A DNA stretch of 28,167 nt, taken from the IMG/VR virus record IMGVR_UViG_3300046465_000212, positions 1-28,167 of that record; one strand, written 5' to 3'. Both the position numbers and the translations under genes were made by a program. Below the pieces are notes generated by a model. The model worked only from the letters and a program-made list of their open reading frames with translations. It made no database searches and was not told the origin of the DNA. The stretch is from a virus. Every line of letters starts with the position of its first letter. Position 1 is the stretch's first letter. Positions 15,511 through 22,210 of this stretch are shown piece after piece.

Positions 15511-15780
15511 TTATTTTTCTTTTAATTGTTCCCTAACGACACCGCTGGCAATCAATTCATTATAGCAATCCCAATAAAGGTCTGACATCATGCATTGTGC
15601 GTCAGCGTCGGTCATCCCTAAAGCCTTTAGCCAGCCCAGATACATTTCCATCCTGCTCTTGGTAGACCCGTCTTTTACTGACCATTCATCGCTATGTCGA
15701 AGATTTGGTAAGTCAGTGTTGACTGGTTGCGGTTCGCTTTGATGATAATGGTACTTAGTGCCTTGGAGGTTTGTATTCAT
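15511..15780 (-). CDS. Hypothetical early protein (89 aa)
   Basis: An 89-residue polar protein. The N-terminal half is His- and Asn-rich and probably unstructured (MNTNLQGTKYHYHQSEPQPV). The C-terminal half looks helical (SRMEMYLGWLKALGMTDADA), followed by MMSDLYWDCYNELI. No known motif. It lies in the string of small early genes and is separated from neighbours by short A/T-rich gaps. Confidence 0.55.
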   Translation of the reverse strand: MNTNLQGTKYHYHQSEPQPVNTDLPNLRHSDEWSVKDGSTKSRMEMYLGWLKALGMTDADAQCMMSDLYWDCYNELIASGVVREQLKEK

Positions 15781-15794
15781 AAATTTTATGTTTA

Positions 15795-16187
15795 TTAAAG
15801 TGATGCAAATTTAAGTGCTTTATTCACACAATCTTTGACCGTATATCTGTCACCCTCTAAGCTCACCCATTGCCCTTGCCAGCGCACTTCTAGGGCTTTG
15901 CTTGCTGCACCGTTGACTATCTCGGTGTGTGCCGTGTTGTGCTGCCCTATGACAGCAAGAGAGACCTTACCGCTTTGGTGTAAGGCATCGACAACCCTTT
16001 CCAGTGCTGTCCTTTGACCGTAGCTAATTGGTGGAGCGTTCTCGTTCTTAAACTCAAGGAAGACAAAAAGCTTGTTCTTTATCTCCAGAAAGCCATCCAC
16101 ATCAGTAGGGCTAAGATTGCCGTAGTTAATGCCTGTGAGGTCAACTAATTGCGCGGCTCGTTCTGGGTGTTCTAGGGGTCTTATCAT
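15795..16187 (-). CDS. Small PD-(D/E)XK nuclease-like protein (130 aa)
   Basis: The ATG at 16187 is chosen because it forms ATGA with the stop of the upstream ribbon-helix-helix gene; a longer start would overlap that gene by 30 nt. The motif DVDGFLEIKNKLFVFLEFKN supplies Asp31, then Glu45-x-Lys47, with GQR at 57-59 at the place of the helix often carrying Q/K. This is the core of the PD-(D/E)XK nuclease fold. At 130 aa it is the size of single-domain archaeal-type resolvases and small phage nucleases. It may cut branched or host DNA; the substrate is unknown. The link to a DNA-binding partner gene suggests shared regulation. Confidence 0.65.
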   Translation of the reverse strand: MIRPLEHPERAAQLVDLTGINYGNLSPTDVDGFLEIKNKLFVFLEFKNENAPPISYGQRTALERVVDALHQSGKVSLAVIGQHNTAHTEIVNGAASKALEVRWQGQWVSLEGDRYTVKDCVNKALKFASL

Positions 16188-16360
16188 ATTTTGTAAATTG
16201 TCTGAGCAATCCATTTGGAGCGGCTTAAATCACCCCGGATTGCGTCCAGCTTCTCCCACACCGCTGGCGGTAGGTTAATGCTGCTAGTCTTAACAGTGCG
16301 GCCCTTGCCGCTGCCCTTGGGCCTTCCGGCCCCTACTCGTTTTCCTCCATGTTTATTCAT
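16184..16360 (-). CDS. Small ribbon-helix-helix-type DNA-binding protein (58 aa)
   Basis: A 58-codon gene from ATG 16360 to TGA 16184, reading MNKHGGKRVGAGRPKGSGKG first. GAGRPKGSG resembles an AT-hook and is common at the start of small phage repressors. The next part, KTSSINLPPAVWEKLDAI, then RGDLSRSKWIAQTIYKI, fits ribbon-helix-helix proteins of the Arc/MetJ type: one strand for the DNA groove and two helices for dimer formation. It overlaps the genes on both sides (8 nt upstream, ATGA downstream), strong support for a real gene. It is probably an autoregulator of the early operon; the target is unknown. Confidence 0.82.
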   Translation of the reverse strand: MNKHGGKRVGAGRPKGSGKGRTVKTSSINLPPAVWEKLDAIRGDLSRSKWIAQTIYKI

Positions 16361-16628
16361 TTGTTATTTTTTCTACTTTTATGGTTTTTCGCTCGACCCA
16401 AGTTTTTTTACTGGCGACAAGAAACGATTCAACCTCTATGAGGGTCTGATTGTATCTATTTCCTTTCACGGCGTAGGTATCAATGAAAGTGTGATACAAT
16501 TCTCTTTCCTCAATAATGCCATACAGCTTTTCCTTGTAATCTTTTAGAGAAGAAGCGTGGAATTCAGTAATTACATCATCTTCAATGAAGAGTTTGATGC
16601 GGGTAGGAAAATTGTTAAATTTTTTCAT
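16353..16628 (-). CDS. Hypothetical early protein (91 aa)
   Basis: The start is set at ATG 16628 (MKKFNNFPTRIKLFIEDDVI), one base after the stop of the previous gene; a longer version would run inside that gene. It shows alternating strands and helices (HASSLKDYKEKLYGIIEERE) and a basic end (KKTWVERKTIKVEKITNE). No recognised domain. Its place among early genes suggests a host-takeover or accessory role, which is only inference. Confidence 0.6.
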   Translation of the reverse strand: MKKFNNFPTRIKLFIEDDVITEFHASSLKDYKEKLYGIIEERELYHTFIDTYAVKGNRYNQTLIEVESFLVASKKTWVERKTIKVEKITNE

Positions 16629-16629
16629 T

Positions 16630-16884
16630 TTAGTAAATCCTTTTTGATAGCTTGATAACTGGCACCAACTCTTGAAATGGCTTTTCGTTTTGCTTGTCTT
16701 GCTCAAGTGCGCTTTGTGCTTCTGCAACCCACCTTGAAACAGGCAGGTGAGTCATAGCTGAGACCATTACTGAGTCAGCGTTTAATGCACCGTGTGCATT
16801 TGTGAAGTAAAAGCAACCGCTTCCGTTGCCGCCTTGTATCTCAAGCCCAAGGTGGGCGATGGCTTTGTTGATTTTTTTTCTCAT
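16630..16884 (-). CDS. Hypothetical early protein (84 aa), first gene of its transcript
   Basis: An 84-residue protein beginning MRKKINKAIAHLGLEIQGG. Residues 25-55 (FYFTNAHGALNADSVMVSAM) are followed by HLPVSRWVAEAQSALEQDK. The shape helix, strands, helix with a final SRWVAEAQ helix occurs in small phage proteins that help regulate or modify; no function is known. A promoter lies directly upstream and the ATG is in the GAT-ATG context also seen at other early genes. Confidence 0.65.
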   Translation of the reverse strand: MRKKINKAIAHLGLEIQGGNGSGCFYFTNAHGALNADSVMVSAMTHLPVSRWVAEAQSALEQDKQNEKPFQELVPVIKLSKRIY

Positions 16885-16894
16885 ATCTAAATAA

Positions 16895-16923
16895 AGTAAA
16901 TCGTATTTCTTGAATGTTGTAAA
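16895..16923 (-). promoter_or_regulatory. Early promoter A with conserved upstream element
   Basis: TTTACA (16923-16918), a 17-nt spacer, TTTACT (16900-16895); the ATG follows 10 nt later. The 30 nt upstream plus -35 region (16951-16922) match the same region before gene 17471 in 27 of 30 places (AAAAAT-ACCTTTTTT-CATTTT-GGGGTT), and the spacing to the ATG is nearly equal. The repeat suggests a shared operator or UP element. Confidence 0.6.
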
Positions 16924-16949
16924 CCCCTAAAATGAAAAAAAGGTAATTT

Positions 16950-17471
16950 TTATTTGATGTGAACTTTTACTGAAAACCAATCCCCGGTCGGTTCGGCTTC
17001 TGCTTGGCGTTCGATGATAGTTCCGTAATCACCAAGGCGGTAAGCCCCCCCGTTAATTTGGATAAAATCAGCTTCGTCTTGGTGCTGCTCGGCAAGCTCC
17101 CTAATGTCGGAAATTTTGCAGTAACTTGTGCCGTGGTAGGCTGGTGTGCCGTTTAGATACTCACCATCTTTAATAACTGCAACTTGCCAGTCAGTGAAGT
17201 AATTGCCATCAGCTTGCTTTTTAGCTTCAGCAATCGCGTCTTGTAAATCTTGAGCCGTTGCATTGTCAATGTGAACCTCAGTTGAGGAAAGCTTGTTGGC
17301 TAATTCTTCAACTTGTTTGATAAGGTTTTGAAGGTGAGCATCAATGCGCTTCTGGCTTGTCACCCAAGGGTCAGAGCATAGCGTAATGCTTACAGTGTGA
17401 TTTCCGTTTGTAGCACTAAGCTCTAACCATTCTCCAATTTTGCTGACGTGCGTTGTCGTTTTGTTTTTCAT
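16950..17471 (-). CDS. Hypothetical early protein (173 aa), first gene after promoter B
   Basis: The start is set at ATG 17471 (MKNKTTTHVSKIGEWLELSA) because the promoter and its expected transcription start lie just upstream, which excludes a longer version. Residues 1-45 look like strands; 50-100 form a helical, partly coiled segment (IDAHLQNLIKQVEELANKL); the C-terminal part contains TDWQVAVIKDGEYLNGTPAY and ends GDWFSVKVHIK. No recognised family or active site. Its own promoter and place at the head of the transcript suggest an early, possibly host-directed role. Confidence 0.65.
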   Translation of the reverse strand: MKNKTTTHVSKIGEWLELSATNGNHTVSITLCSDPWVTSQKRIDAHLQNLIKQVEELANKLSSTEVHIDNATAQDLQDAIAEAKKQADGNYFTDWQVAVIKDGEYLNGTPAYHGTSYCKISDIRELAEQHQDEADFIQINGGAYRLGDYGTIIERQAEAEPTGDWFSVKVHIK

Positions 17472-17481
17472 ATCTGCACAT

Positions 17482-17509
17482 AAATTACCACAATCTTGAT
17501 TAAGGTCAA
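17482..17509 (-). promoter_or_regulatory. Early promoter B
   Basis: TTGACC (17509-17504), a 16-nt spacer, TAATTT (17487-17482). The expected transcription start is only about 4 nt before ATG 17471, so the mRNA would be almost leaderless. GTTGAC-TTAATCA is shared with promoter C at 18.1 kb, and the upstream T-rich/G-rich block with promoter A. Confidence 0.65.
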
Positions 17510-17549
17510 CCCCCAAAATGCAAAAAAGGTGATTTTTCTGTTATGCCAT

Positions 17550-17585
17550 ATAAATGATATAAATAATATAAATGACATAAATGAT
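17550..17585 (+). repeat. Four tandem 9-bp AT-rich repeats
   Basis: ATAAATGAT, ATAAATAAT, ATAAATGAC, ATAAATGAT in direct succession, followed by the palindrome GATATATC (17583-17590) and, 10 nt on, an inverted repeat GGGACA / TGTCCC (17600-17605 and 17621-17626). The block lies in a gene-free stretch between a terminator and promoter B. Iterons of a replication origin, an operator array, or a simple microsatellite are all possible. Confidence 0.7.
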
Positions 17586-17639
17586 ATATCAGAAGAAAAG
17601 GGACAGTGCAGGCGTTGTGGTGTCCCCCTATGTTGGCAC

Positions 17640-17668
17640 AAAAAAAGAGCGGAGCAATTAAGCCCCGC
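17640..17668 (-). terminator. Intrinsic terminator after gene 17683-18000
   Basis: The minus-strand stem GCGGGGC / GCTCCGC (17668-17662 with 17655-17649, one G-U pair) with a 6-nt loop is followed by T, C and seven T on the coding strand. It ends the short transcript that starts at promoter C and insulates it from the 9-bp repeats and promoter B. The 17.52-17.64 kb stretch beyond it holds no convincing gene. Confidence 0.85.
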
Positions 17669-17682
17669 CCTTGTCGATTAAT

Positions 17683-18000
17683 TTAGCTAAGTTTTACGCC
17701 ACTTGAAATAGCTTCTTCTCGCTCTTCTTCTGTAAGAACATCACCTTTGTGCAATGCTTTTAGAAGGCTTCCAGCAGCCCGGACGTAATTACCATGATGG
17801 CCGCCGCGAATTCCAAAAGGGTGAACATAATACAATGCCCGATTAATAAATTCGTACATGCTGCGATTTCGCGCACTTTCAATCCAATAGGATTTACTAT
17901 TTTCCTTAATTATTTTAGGTGGATGAGTTTCACACTCATTTGAATCATCATAAAATCTTTGAGGAATTCTTACTGTCTTAAGTTTTTCTTGTGTTTTCAT
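17683..18000 (-). CDS. Hypothetical conserved phage protein (105 aa), single-gene transcript
   Basis: The ATG at 18000 (MKTQEKLKTVRIPQRFYDDS) is preferred. ATG 18060 is an alternative that would add 20 residues and lie about 20 nt after the expected transcription start. The pattern VRIPQRFYDD....IIKENSKSYWI...YEFINRALYYVHP...AAGSLLKAL resembles a small family of phage and actinobacterial proteins of unknown function (RFYDDH...ETK.H......DA.YYA......A..TL.AL). That is from memory and weak. The gene has its own promoter and terminator, unlike its tightly packed neighbours, so it is probably expressed separately, perhaps in the lysogen or very early. Confidence 0.65.
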   Translation of the reverse strand: MKTQEKLKTVRIPQRFYDDSNECETHPPKIIKENSKSYWIESARNRSMYEFINRALYYVHPFGIRGGHHGNYVRAAGSLLKALHKGDVLTEEEREEAISSGVKLS

Positions 18001-18087
18001 ATCAATATATTTTTTGAAAGTTAAACTCGAATCTAGGCTGTCAAAGAACGGTTGTCGCATTGGTCTATGACTCAATTGCTTAGACGC

Positions 18088-18115
18088 AGTTTACAAAACC
18101 CATGATTAATGTCAA
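18088..18115 (-). promoter_or_regulatory. Promoter C of the single-gene unit
   Basis: A perfect -35 TTGACA (18115-18110), a 16-nt spacer and TAAACT (18093-18088). The match GTTGAC-TTAATCA with promoter B covers the -35 and the start of the spacer. It lies between two intrinsic terminators, so it drives an isolated unit. Confidence 0.7.
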
Positions 18116-18133
18116 CACCTTTTTTTAAAGGGC

Positions 18134-18168
18134 AAAAAAACGGGGCAGGGAATTTCTCCCCCACCCCG
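18134..18168 (-). terminator. Intrinsic terminator closing the replication operon
   Basis: The minus-strand stem CGGGG / CCCCG (18168-18164 with 18145-18141) plus inner G/C pairs is followed by seven T. It lies 22 nt after the stop of the SSB-like gene and separates the replication genes from promoter C. Confidence 0.82.
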
Positions 18169-18189
18169 TGAATACACACACTAAAAATC

Positions 18190-18510
18190 TTAAAACGGGA
18201 TTTCGTCCCCATCATCGATGTCGGCAGCTACTTGCTCCCCGGTTGGTCGCTGACCAGCCCACTTGCCATTTCCTAGAATAGCCCCTTTAATGCCCTGCTC
18301 GCGCTCTTCTTTTGAGACATCTTGGACAATCATGCCGTCATTGCCGTATTGGTCAGGCTCATCTTTGAGTAGCACGGCGGCATTTAGGTAAACACCTTTT
18401 TTGCCCTTGTAGAGCTTGCTTTTGTCGATTTTGCTGACGTCGAGCGACAGCCGTAGTATTCCTCCCTTGTTCATTCTGTTTTTTATTTTGGGTTGTTTTT
18501 TTGGTTTCAT
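18190..18510 (-). CDS. SSB-like single-stranded DNA-binding protein (106 aa)
   Basis: The start ATG 18510 overlaps the stop of the DUF3127 gene (TGATG). The C-terminus ends DIDDGDEIPF, the acidic tip with final IPF that in bacterial SSB recruits helicase, polymerase and repair partners. The body (LRLSLDVSKIDKSKLYKGKK then YLNAAVLLKDEPDQYGNDGM) matches a group of small phage proteins of OB-fold type found beside replication genes. It would coat single strands during replication and recombination. It lies last in the operon with DnaB and DUF3127, followed by a terminator. The basic N-terminus (MKPKKQPKIKNR) is unusual for SSB. Confidence 0.8.
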   Translation of the reverse strand: MKPKKQPKIKNRMNKGGILRLSLDVSKIDKSKLYKGKKGVYLNAAVLLKDEPDQYGNDGMIVQDVSKEEREQGIKGAILGNGKWAGQRPTGEQVAADIDDGDEIPF

Positions 18511-18788
18511 CACTCAGCGCATTCAATACGCCAAGCAATAAGATTTGTGTAATGCTTTCCATCTTTTCCACGGTTTCCTTTAATATCGTAATAGACTTTC
18601 ACGAAGTCACCCGGCTGATAAACGCTTATGATGTCAGCCTTTTCGTGGTGCAGCTCAAAGACCAGCTCTTGAGAGTATGCCCCGGGCGTTTCAATAACAA
18701 ATCGGACCTTTCGGAAGCCATTTTCATAGGCTTCTTCTGGTTGGATTTCAATAATCTCACCCAGCTTAGTGTCTGGCTTGCGTTTCAT
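18510..18788 (-). CDS. DUF3127 OB-fold-like protein (92 aa)
   Basis: The pattern KLGEIIEIQPEEAYENGFRK, then VRFVIETPG, then LVFELHHEKADIISVYQPGD, and the end YTNLIAWRIE matches DUF3127 (G.I..I.....y..nGF.KR.FV..T....PQ...FE...dK..ll..y..Gd.V.V.f...G....gk.y.nl.aWRIe), known from Bacteroidota and their phages. A nucleic-acid-binding OB fold is assumed for the family. Lying between the DnaB helicase and an SSB-like gene, it may act as a second single-strand binder or a helicase helper. The gene has a 45-nt leader with no Shine-Dalgarno sequence. Confidence 0.78.
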   Translation of the reverse strand: MKRKPDTKLGEIIEIQPEEAYENGFRKVRFVIETPGAYSQELVFELHHEKADIISVYQPGDFVKVYYDIKGNRGKDGKHYTNLIAWRIECAE

Positions 18789-18833
18789 TTCTTTACGATT
18801 GTTAGGTTTTTGAATGGTTTAGCAAGTGTTTTT

Positions 18834-20135
18834 TTATAACTCACGAAAATAGATTTTGTCTGCATCTCTAATTATTGGGAAATTCATTCCTGAGCGTCCA
18901 GTGTGCCTGTCTTTCTTTACGTTTATGTCTGTAACACAAAGATAATTATCAGATTTCTCGTTCATATCTTGAACCAAGGAAAGCACATAGTCAGCATCTT
19001 CATTGATGGATGTGGCATATTTTAAATGCCCTTCCTTGTTTTGTTGGGACAGCACGAAAATGAGCAAATCTAGCTCCTTGGCGATACCTTGCAGAGCGTG
19101 TGAAATCTGAGTTAATTCCTGCTCCTTGCTGGTTGCATCAGCAACTTGGATTAGTTGCAAATAGTCGATTCCGATTACCCTAACGCCGTGGCGTTTATGC
19201 GCTCGCCGTATCATCGTAATGATTTGGCCGATTCGCGGTGACACTGGCTCTTCAAAATGCAAGGGCATATCCTTAATGGCCCTGTAAGCCTTTCTGAGGG
19301 CTTTTAGCTCTCCTTTGGACACCTTTCCTCTATTTTGCCTTTGGGCGTATGAGAGTGGGTCTGAGAGCAATTCAGAAGGTAACCTGCCATATGTCCCTAT
19401 GAACCGCTGCATGATTTGCTGGGCGGTCATTTCACAGCTTATCATCAGGCAAGGTGTCCCGGTGCTGGCGATGTCAGTCAGAAACTGCCCGGCAAGCAAT
19501 GTCTTACCGCTCCCGGGAAATCCGGCAATAACGCAATACCGTGGCGTTTTGAATCCCCGTAAAGCTGCCGAAAGAGTAGACAGTGAAACTTTAAAACCAT
19601 TTGGCTCAACCTTACCTTTGCAAAGGTCATAAAACTGCTGTGCAACTGACCTAAGCAGTGCCGCCCGGTCTCTGGTTGTCTCTGTGTCGGTTGCTGACTC
19701 GGCCACTTTTGTCATGGGCTGCCCAGTCGCATCAATAAAGCCCGTTTTGTCGTTCATGTCGGCTGCTCGCTCTGCAAGGTTCTCGGCTGCATCAATTGCC
19801 AGCCGTCTGCTGTGACAATCCCGCATGGTTTCAATGCTCTGCCCAAAATGGCTAATGCTTGGCGCATTTACTAAAATTTGAGCAATATCAGCCACGCCGT
19901 CAGTTCCGTTAATCATGCCGCGCTGCTTGAGTGCTTCAACGGTCAAGGACAAGTCTCCTTGAACATCAGCCGGGAGCTTGTTGCTCGTTGCAAATTCGTA
20001 GAGTCGGCGGTAGTGCTGCGAGTAGAACCATTCTGGTTGAATGGGCTTGTCATCCCATCCGGGCAGCTTCTGCATCACCACGCTGAGAACATATTTTTCA
20101 GCTTCTAAGGCTGTCGGTTTTTGAATTTGATTCAT
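18834..20135 (-). CDS. Replicative DNA helicase, DnaB family (433 aa)
   Basis: The N-terminal DnaB primase-interacting domain (residues 1-110, with LEAEKYVLSVVMQKLP and EWFYSQHYRRLYEFA) is followed by a RecA-like helicase domain. Walker A is GFPGSGKT (205-212), Walker B VIGIDYLQLI (about 319-328), then the LSQQNKEG segment (H3-like) and an ATSINEDADYVLSL loop. It unwinds DNA at the phage fork as a hexamer. It lies in an operon with the initiator upstream (ATGA overlap) and DUF3127 and SSB-like genes downstream. E. coli DnaB is 471 aa; the linker here is longer and the C-terminus shorter. It replaces the need for host helicase loading at the phage origin. Confidence 0.93.
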   Translation of the reverse strand: MNQIQKPTALEAEKYVLSVVMQKLPGWDDKPIQPEWFYSQHYRRLYEFATSNKLPADVQGDLSLTVEALKQRGMINGTDGVADIAQILVNAPSISHFGQSIETMRDCHSRRLAIDAAENLAERAADMNDKTGFIDATGQPMTKVAESATDTETTRDRAALLRSVAQQFYDLCKGKVEPNGFKVSLSTLSAALRGFKTPRYCVIAGFPGSGKTLLAGQFLTDIASTGTPCLMISCEMTAQQIMQRFIGTYGRLPSELLSDPLSYAQRQNRGKVSKGELKALRKAYRAIKDMPLHFEEPVSPRIGQIITMIRRAHKRHGVRVIGIDYLQLIQVADATSKEQELTQISHALQGIAKELDLLIFVLSQQNKEGHLKYATSINEDADYVLSLVQDMNEKSDNYLCVTDINVKKDRHTGRSGMNFPIIRDADKIYFREL

Positions 20136-20974
20136 AGCATTTCTTTGGTGAAAACTCTTTTCTTTGTTTCTTTTGGCTTTGCTAATAACCGAGCTTTATC
20201 TAAATCACTGTCCCAATTATTGAGAAGAGCATAAACACTTGTTCGGTGATATTCATAGGGCTGTTTTCTAAAAGCATCCATTTCCTTAACTTCCTCTTTG
20301 CTTGGTGCAAGTTGACGAAGGGCTGACGCTTCCAAAACCGACCAAAGCGTTTGGTCTTTTCTCCCAAACCACTTCCCGATAAACTGCATTTGTGAGTTGG
20401 TTCGCAAAACTCTTATTTTTCTTTGATTAGTCTTGGGCTTGTTTAACGCACCTTTTGGAAAAACAGAATCCCAACTATCCGCCGAAGGTGGAGGCTTCTT
20501 AGTTTTCTTTTCTTTATCTTTATCTTTATCTTTATCTTTATCTTTACTCTTTCCTTTCTTTTCGTTTTCGTCTTGCTTTTCCGAGTCGCTAACCACATGG
20601 CTAACCAGTTGGTTTTCCTCTTTGGTTTTATCAGGGTTTTCCTTTGGTTTTTCTTTTTTAGGACGGCCACCAAGCTTTCCTGCTTCACGTTTTGCTTTCA
20701 CTGCTTTTTCAGAATCAACAGGGTAATATGCAATTACTAAATCATCACCTTCAAAACCATAAAGAGGGCTGATGGTTTTAACTTCTTCTTCAGTCACTCC
20801 GGCAAGCTGTTGCCATTGCCTGTTTTTCCAAGATTTGCAGCCTTTAATTACACCGCTATTCTCTTGAGTCGCACACCAACCCAGCAACGCAATCCATGTG
20901 GCTCGCTCTACTGGTTCGGCTCCAATAAACTCAACACCGCGCAAAATGTCGGTGTGGATGTTCAAATAATTCAT
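20132..20974 (-). CDS. Replication initiator / helicase-loader type protein (280 aa)
   Basis: The N-terminal part (MNYLNIHTDILRGVEFIGAE, VERATWIALLGWCATQENSG, NRQWQQLAGVTEEEV) is a winged-helix replisome-organiser-like domain. To my memory, it is frequent next to DnaB in prophages of Verrucomicrobiota. KREAGKLGGRPKKEK follows, then a 40-residue Lys/Asp/Glu-rich linker with repeated KD encoded by a hexanucleotide repeat, then a C-terminal domain (IGKWFGRKDQTLWSVLEASA) likely to contact the helicase. It probably binds the origin and loads DnaB, whose gene overlaps it by ATGA. The AT-rich repeats inside the gene may themselves be origin DNA, as lambda has its iterons inside O. Confidence 0.72.
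   Translation of the reverse strand: MNYLNIHTDILRGVEFIGAEPVERATWIALLGWCATQENSGVIKGCKSWKNRQWQQLAGVTEEEVKTISPLYGFEGDDLVIAYYPVDSEKAVKAKREAGKLGGRPKKEKPKENPDKTKEENQLVSHVVSDSEKQDENEKKGKSKDKDKDKDKDKEKKTKKPPPSADSWDSVFPKGALNKPKTNQRKIRVLRTNSQMQFIGKWFGRKDQTLWSVLEASALRQLAPSKEEVKEMDAFRKQPYEYHRTSVYALLNNWDSDLDKARLLAKPKETKKRVFTKEML
20511..20546 (+). repeat. Six tandem TCTTTA hexanucleotide repeats inside the initiator gene
   Basis: Perfect (TCTTTA)6, coding on the minus strand for repeated Lys-Asp in the initiator linker. Changes in copy number keep the frame, so the linker length can vary. The block lies in a wider T-rich tract (20498-20575). It may be a simple repeat or part of an origin. Confidence 0.9.
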
Positions 20975-20980
20975 TCGTTT

Positions 20981-21067
20981 TCAGTCTTTTTTTTGGGTTT
21001 CGTGTCGTTGCTCTGTGAGCCTATAAAGGTCTCCTATCGTTTTGTCTATTTTCATTTCTTTTGTCAT
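20981..21067 (-). CDS. Possible 28-aa peptide between phosphoesterase and initiator genes
   Basis: ATG 21067, 7 nt after the phosphoesterase stop, to TGA 20981, 7 nt before the initiator start, so the frame just fills the gap. The product reads MTKEMKIDKTIGDLYRLTEQ followed by RHETQKKD and would be one charged helix. In a genome with almost no spare gaps this is suggestive, but so short a frame can arise by chance. Confidence 0.4.
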   Translation of the reverse strand: MTKEMKIDKTIGDLYRLTEQRHETQKKD

Positions 21068-21073
21068 AAAAAA

Positions 21074-22210
21074 TTAACCATCACACCGCTCACAAATCCA
21101 ACCTTGAGTGTGATTGTGGTATAAATTCACGCCGCATTTGCAAACCTTTTGGTCGGTATCAACGTAATGCGTCAGCCGGGCAACTTGCCCGTTGTCGTAA
21201 GAGTGAATAAATGCTTCCACCGCCTTCGGGCTTCGATAGCCCTTCTTTGCGTGCCAAGCGTCACTTGCTGACGGGCTGCGAAGATATTCAGCAGTGACTC
21301 CAATGAAGTCCTGCCCGGCCATGAATTTAGCCGTTTGCTTGTGATGGATGTGACCAAGGTAAATGTAGCGGTGAACGCTATTGCTCCACATTTCTGGGCG
21401 TTCGGTTGCCATCAAAAGCGGAGTGTCAGCAAGCTTGGCTCCGTCACCATGAGAGAAACTCAAAAGATTTTTTCCGTAGCTTGAATACTTTCGGTGAGCT
21501 ATTGAAACGTCAAAAGTGATGTTTTTGGATTTTCGGAAATATGCCTTGATTGTCTGGGCAAGCATAAAGCCACTCATGAAATCGTGGTTTGACGGCACAA
21601 AAATAATTTCAACATCGGCCAGCGGCAGGCATTTTTCAATTGCTCTTATATACATATCACGAGCAGCTAGAAAAGCATCATGCCATTTGCCGTCCATGTC
21701 TTGGCTTGTCCCCCCGGTTGTAACTGGAGAGCTTGATGAGTCGATATGAAGGCAGTCGTTGCCGATTACAAAAATGATTTTGTCTAAAGGAAACCCGGCA
21801 GCCTTTTGCAGAAGGGAATCAATGCCGGAGTCAACAATGCTCACGGCCTTCTTCACATCATAACTTTCACCAGCTTCGTGGTTGACTGCCAGTTTGCCAA
21901 CATGGATGTCCGAAGGGTCAAGGATTAAGCAGTGCGGGTTTTTAATTTTGCTGCGCTTAATTTTGCGAAACTTTGGTGAGTATCGCTGAACGTCTTTGAT
22001 GATAGGGTCAAAGACATCTTCAAGCTGCAACCCGTCAGTCTTGCTGAAGATTGAAAACTTCTCAGACTTATACCAAAAGTGTTTGACGTTTGAGAGCGGC
22101 AACCCGGCTTCATCGCATTGGTTTACAAGCTCGCTCGCCACGCCTTTTTTACGGAGCTGCCTTATAAGAGCATATTCGTCTTCACTTAGTCTAAGTCTTG
22201 GAACACTCAT
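21074..22210 (-). CDS. Calcineurin-like metallophosphoesterase (378 aa)
   Basis: All metal-binding motifs are seen in order: DIHVGK (Asp101, His103), GNDCLH (150-155), PSNHDF (Asn208, His209), SHGDG (His254) and YLGHIHHK (His287, His289). The N-terminus has a small helix-turn-helix-like part (LSEDEYALIRQLRKKGVASE). The C-terminus carries a zinc-knuckle-like pair (CKCG near 355 and CERC at the end). The enzyme class cleaves phosphodiester bonds and phosphomonoesters with two metals; relatives near phage replication genes may act on DNA ends. It overlaps the gene upstream by ATGA. Specific substrate unknown. Confidence 0.88.
   Translation of the reverse strand: MSVPRLRLSEDEYALIRQLRKKGVASELVNQCDEAGLPLSNVKHFWYKSEKFSIFSKTDGLQLEDVFDPIIKDVQRYSPKFRKIKRSKIKNPHCLILDPSDIHVGKLAVNHEAGESYDVKKAVSIVDSGIDSLLQKAAGFPLDKIIFVIGNDCLHIDSSSSPVTTGGTSQDMDGKWHDAFLAARDMYIRAIEKCLPLADVEIIFVPSNHDFMSGFMLAQTIKAYFRKSKNITFDVSIAHRKYSSYGKNLLSFSHGDGAKLADTPLLMATERPEMWSNSVHRYIYLGHIHHKQTAKFMAGQDFIGVTAEYLRSPSASDAWHAKKGYRSPKAVEAFIHSYDNGQVARLTHYVDTDQKVCKCGVNLYHNHTQGWICERCDG

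Noticed and set aside
17496-17681. Plus-strand 61-codon frame with Asn-Asp-Ile repeats and two Cys pairs
   Set aside because: The repeats come from the 9-bp iterons, and the frame runs through the minus-strand terminator; no start signal or homology pattern.
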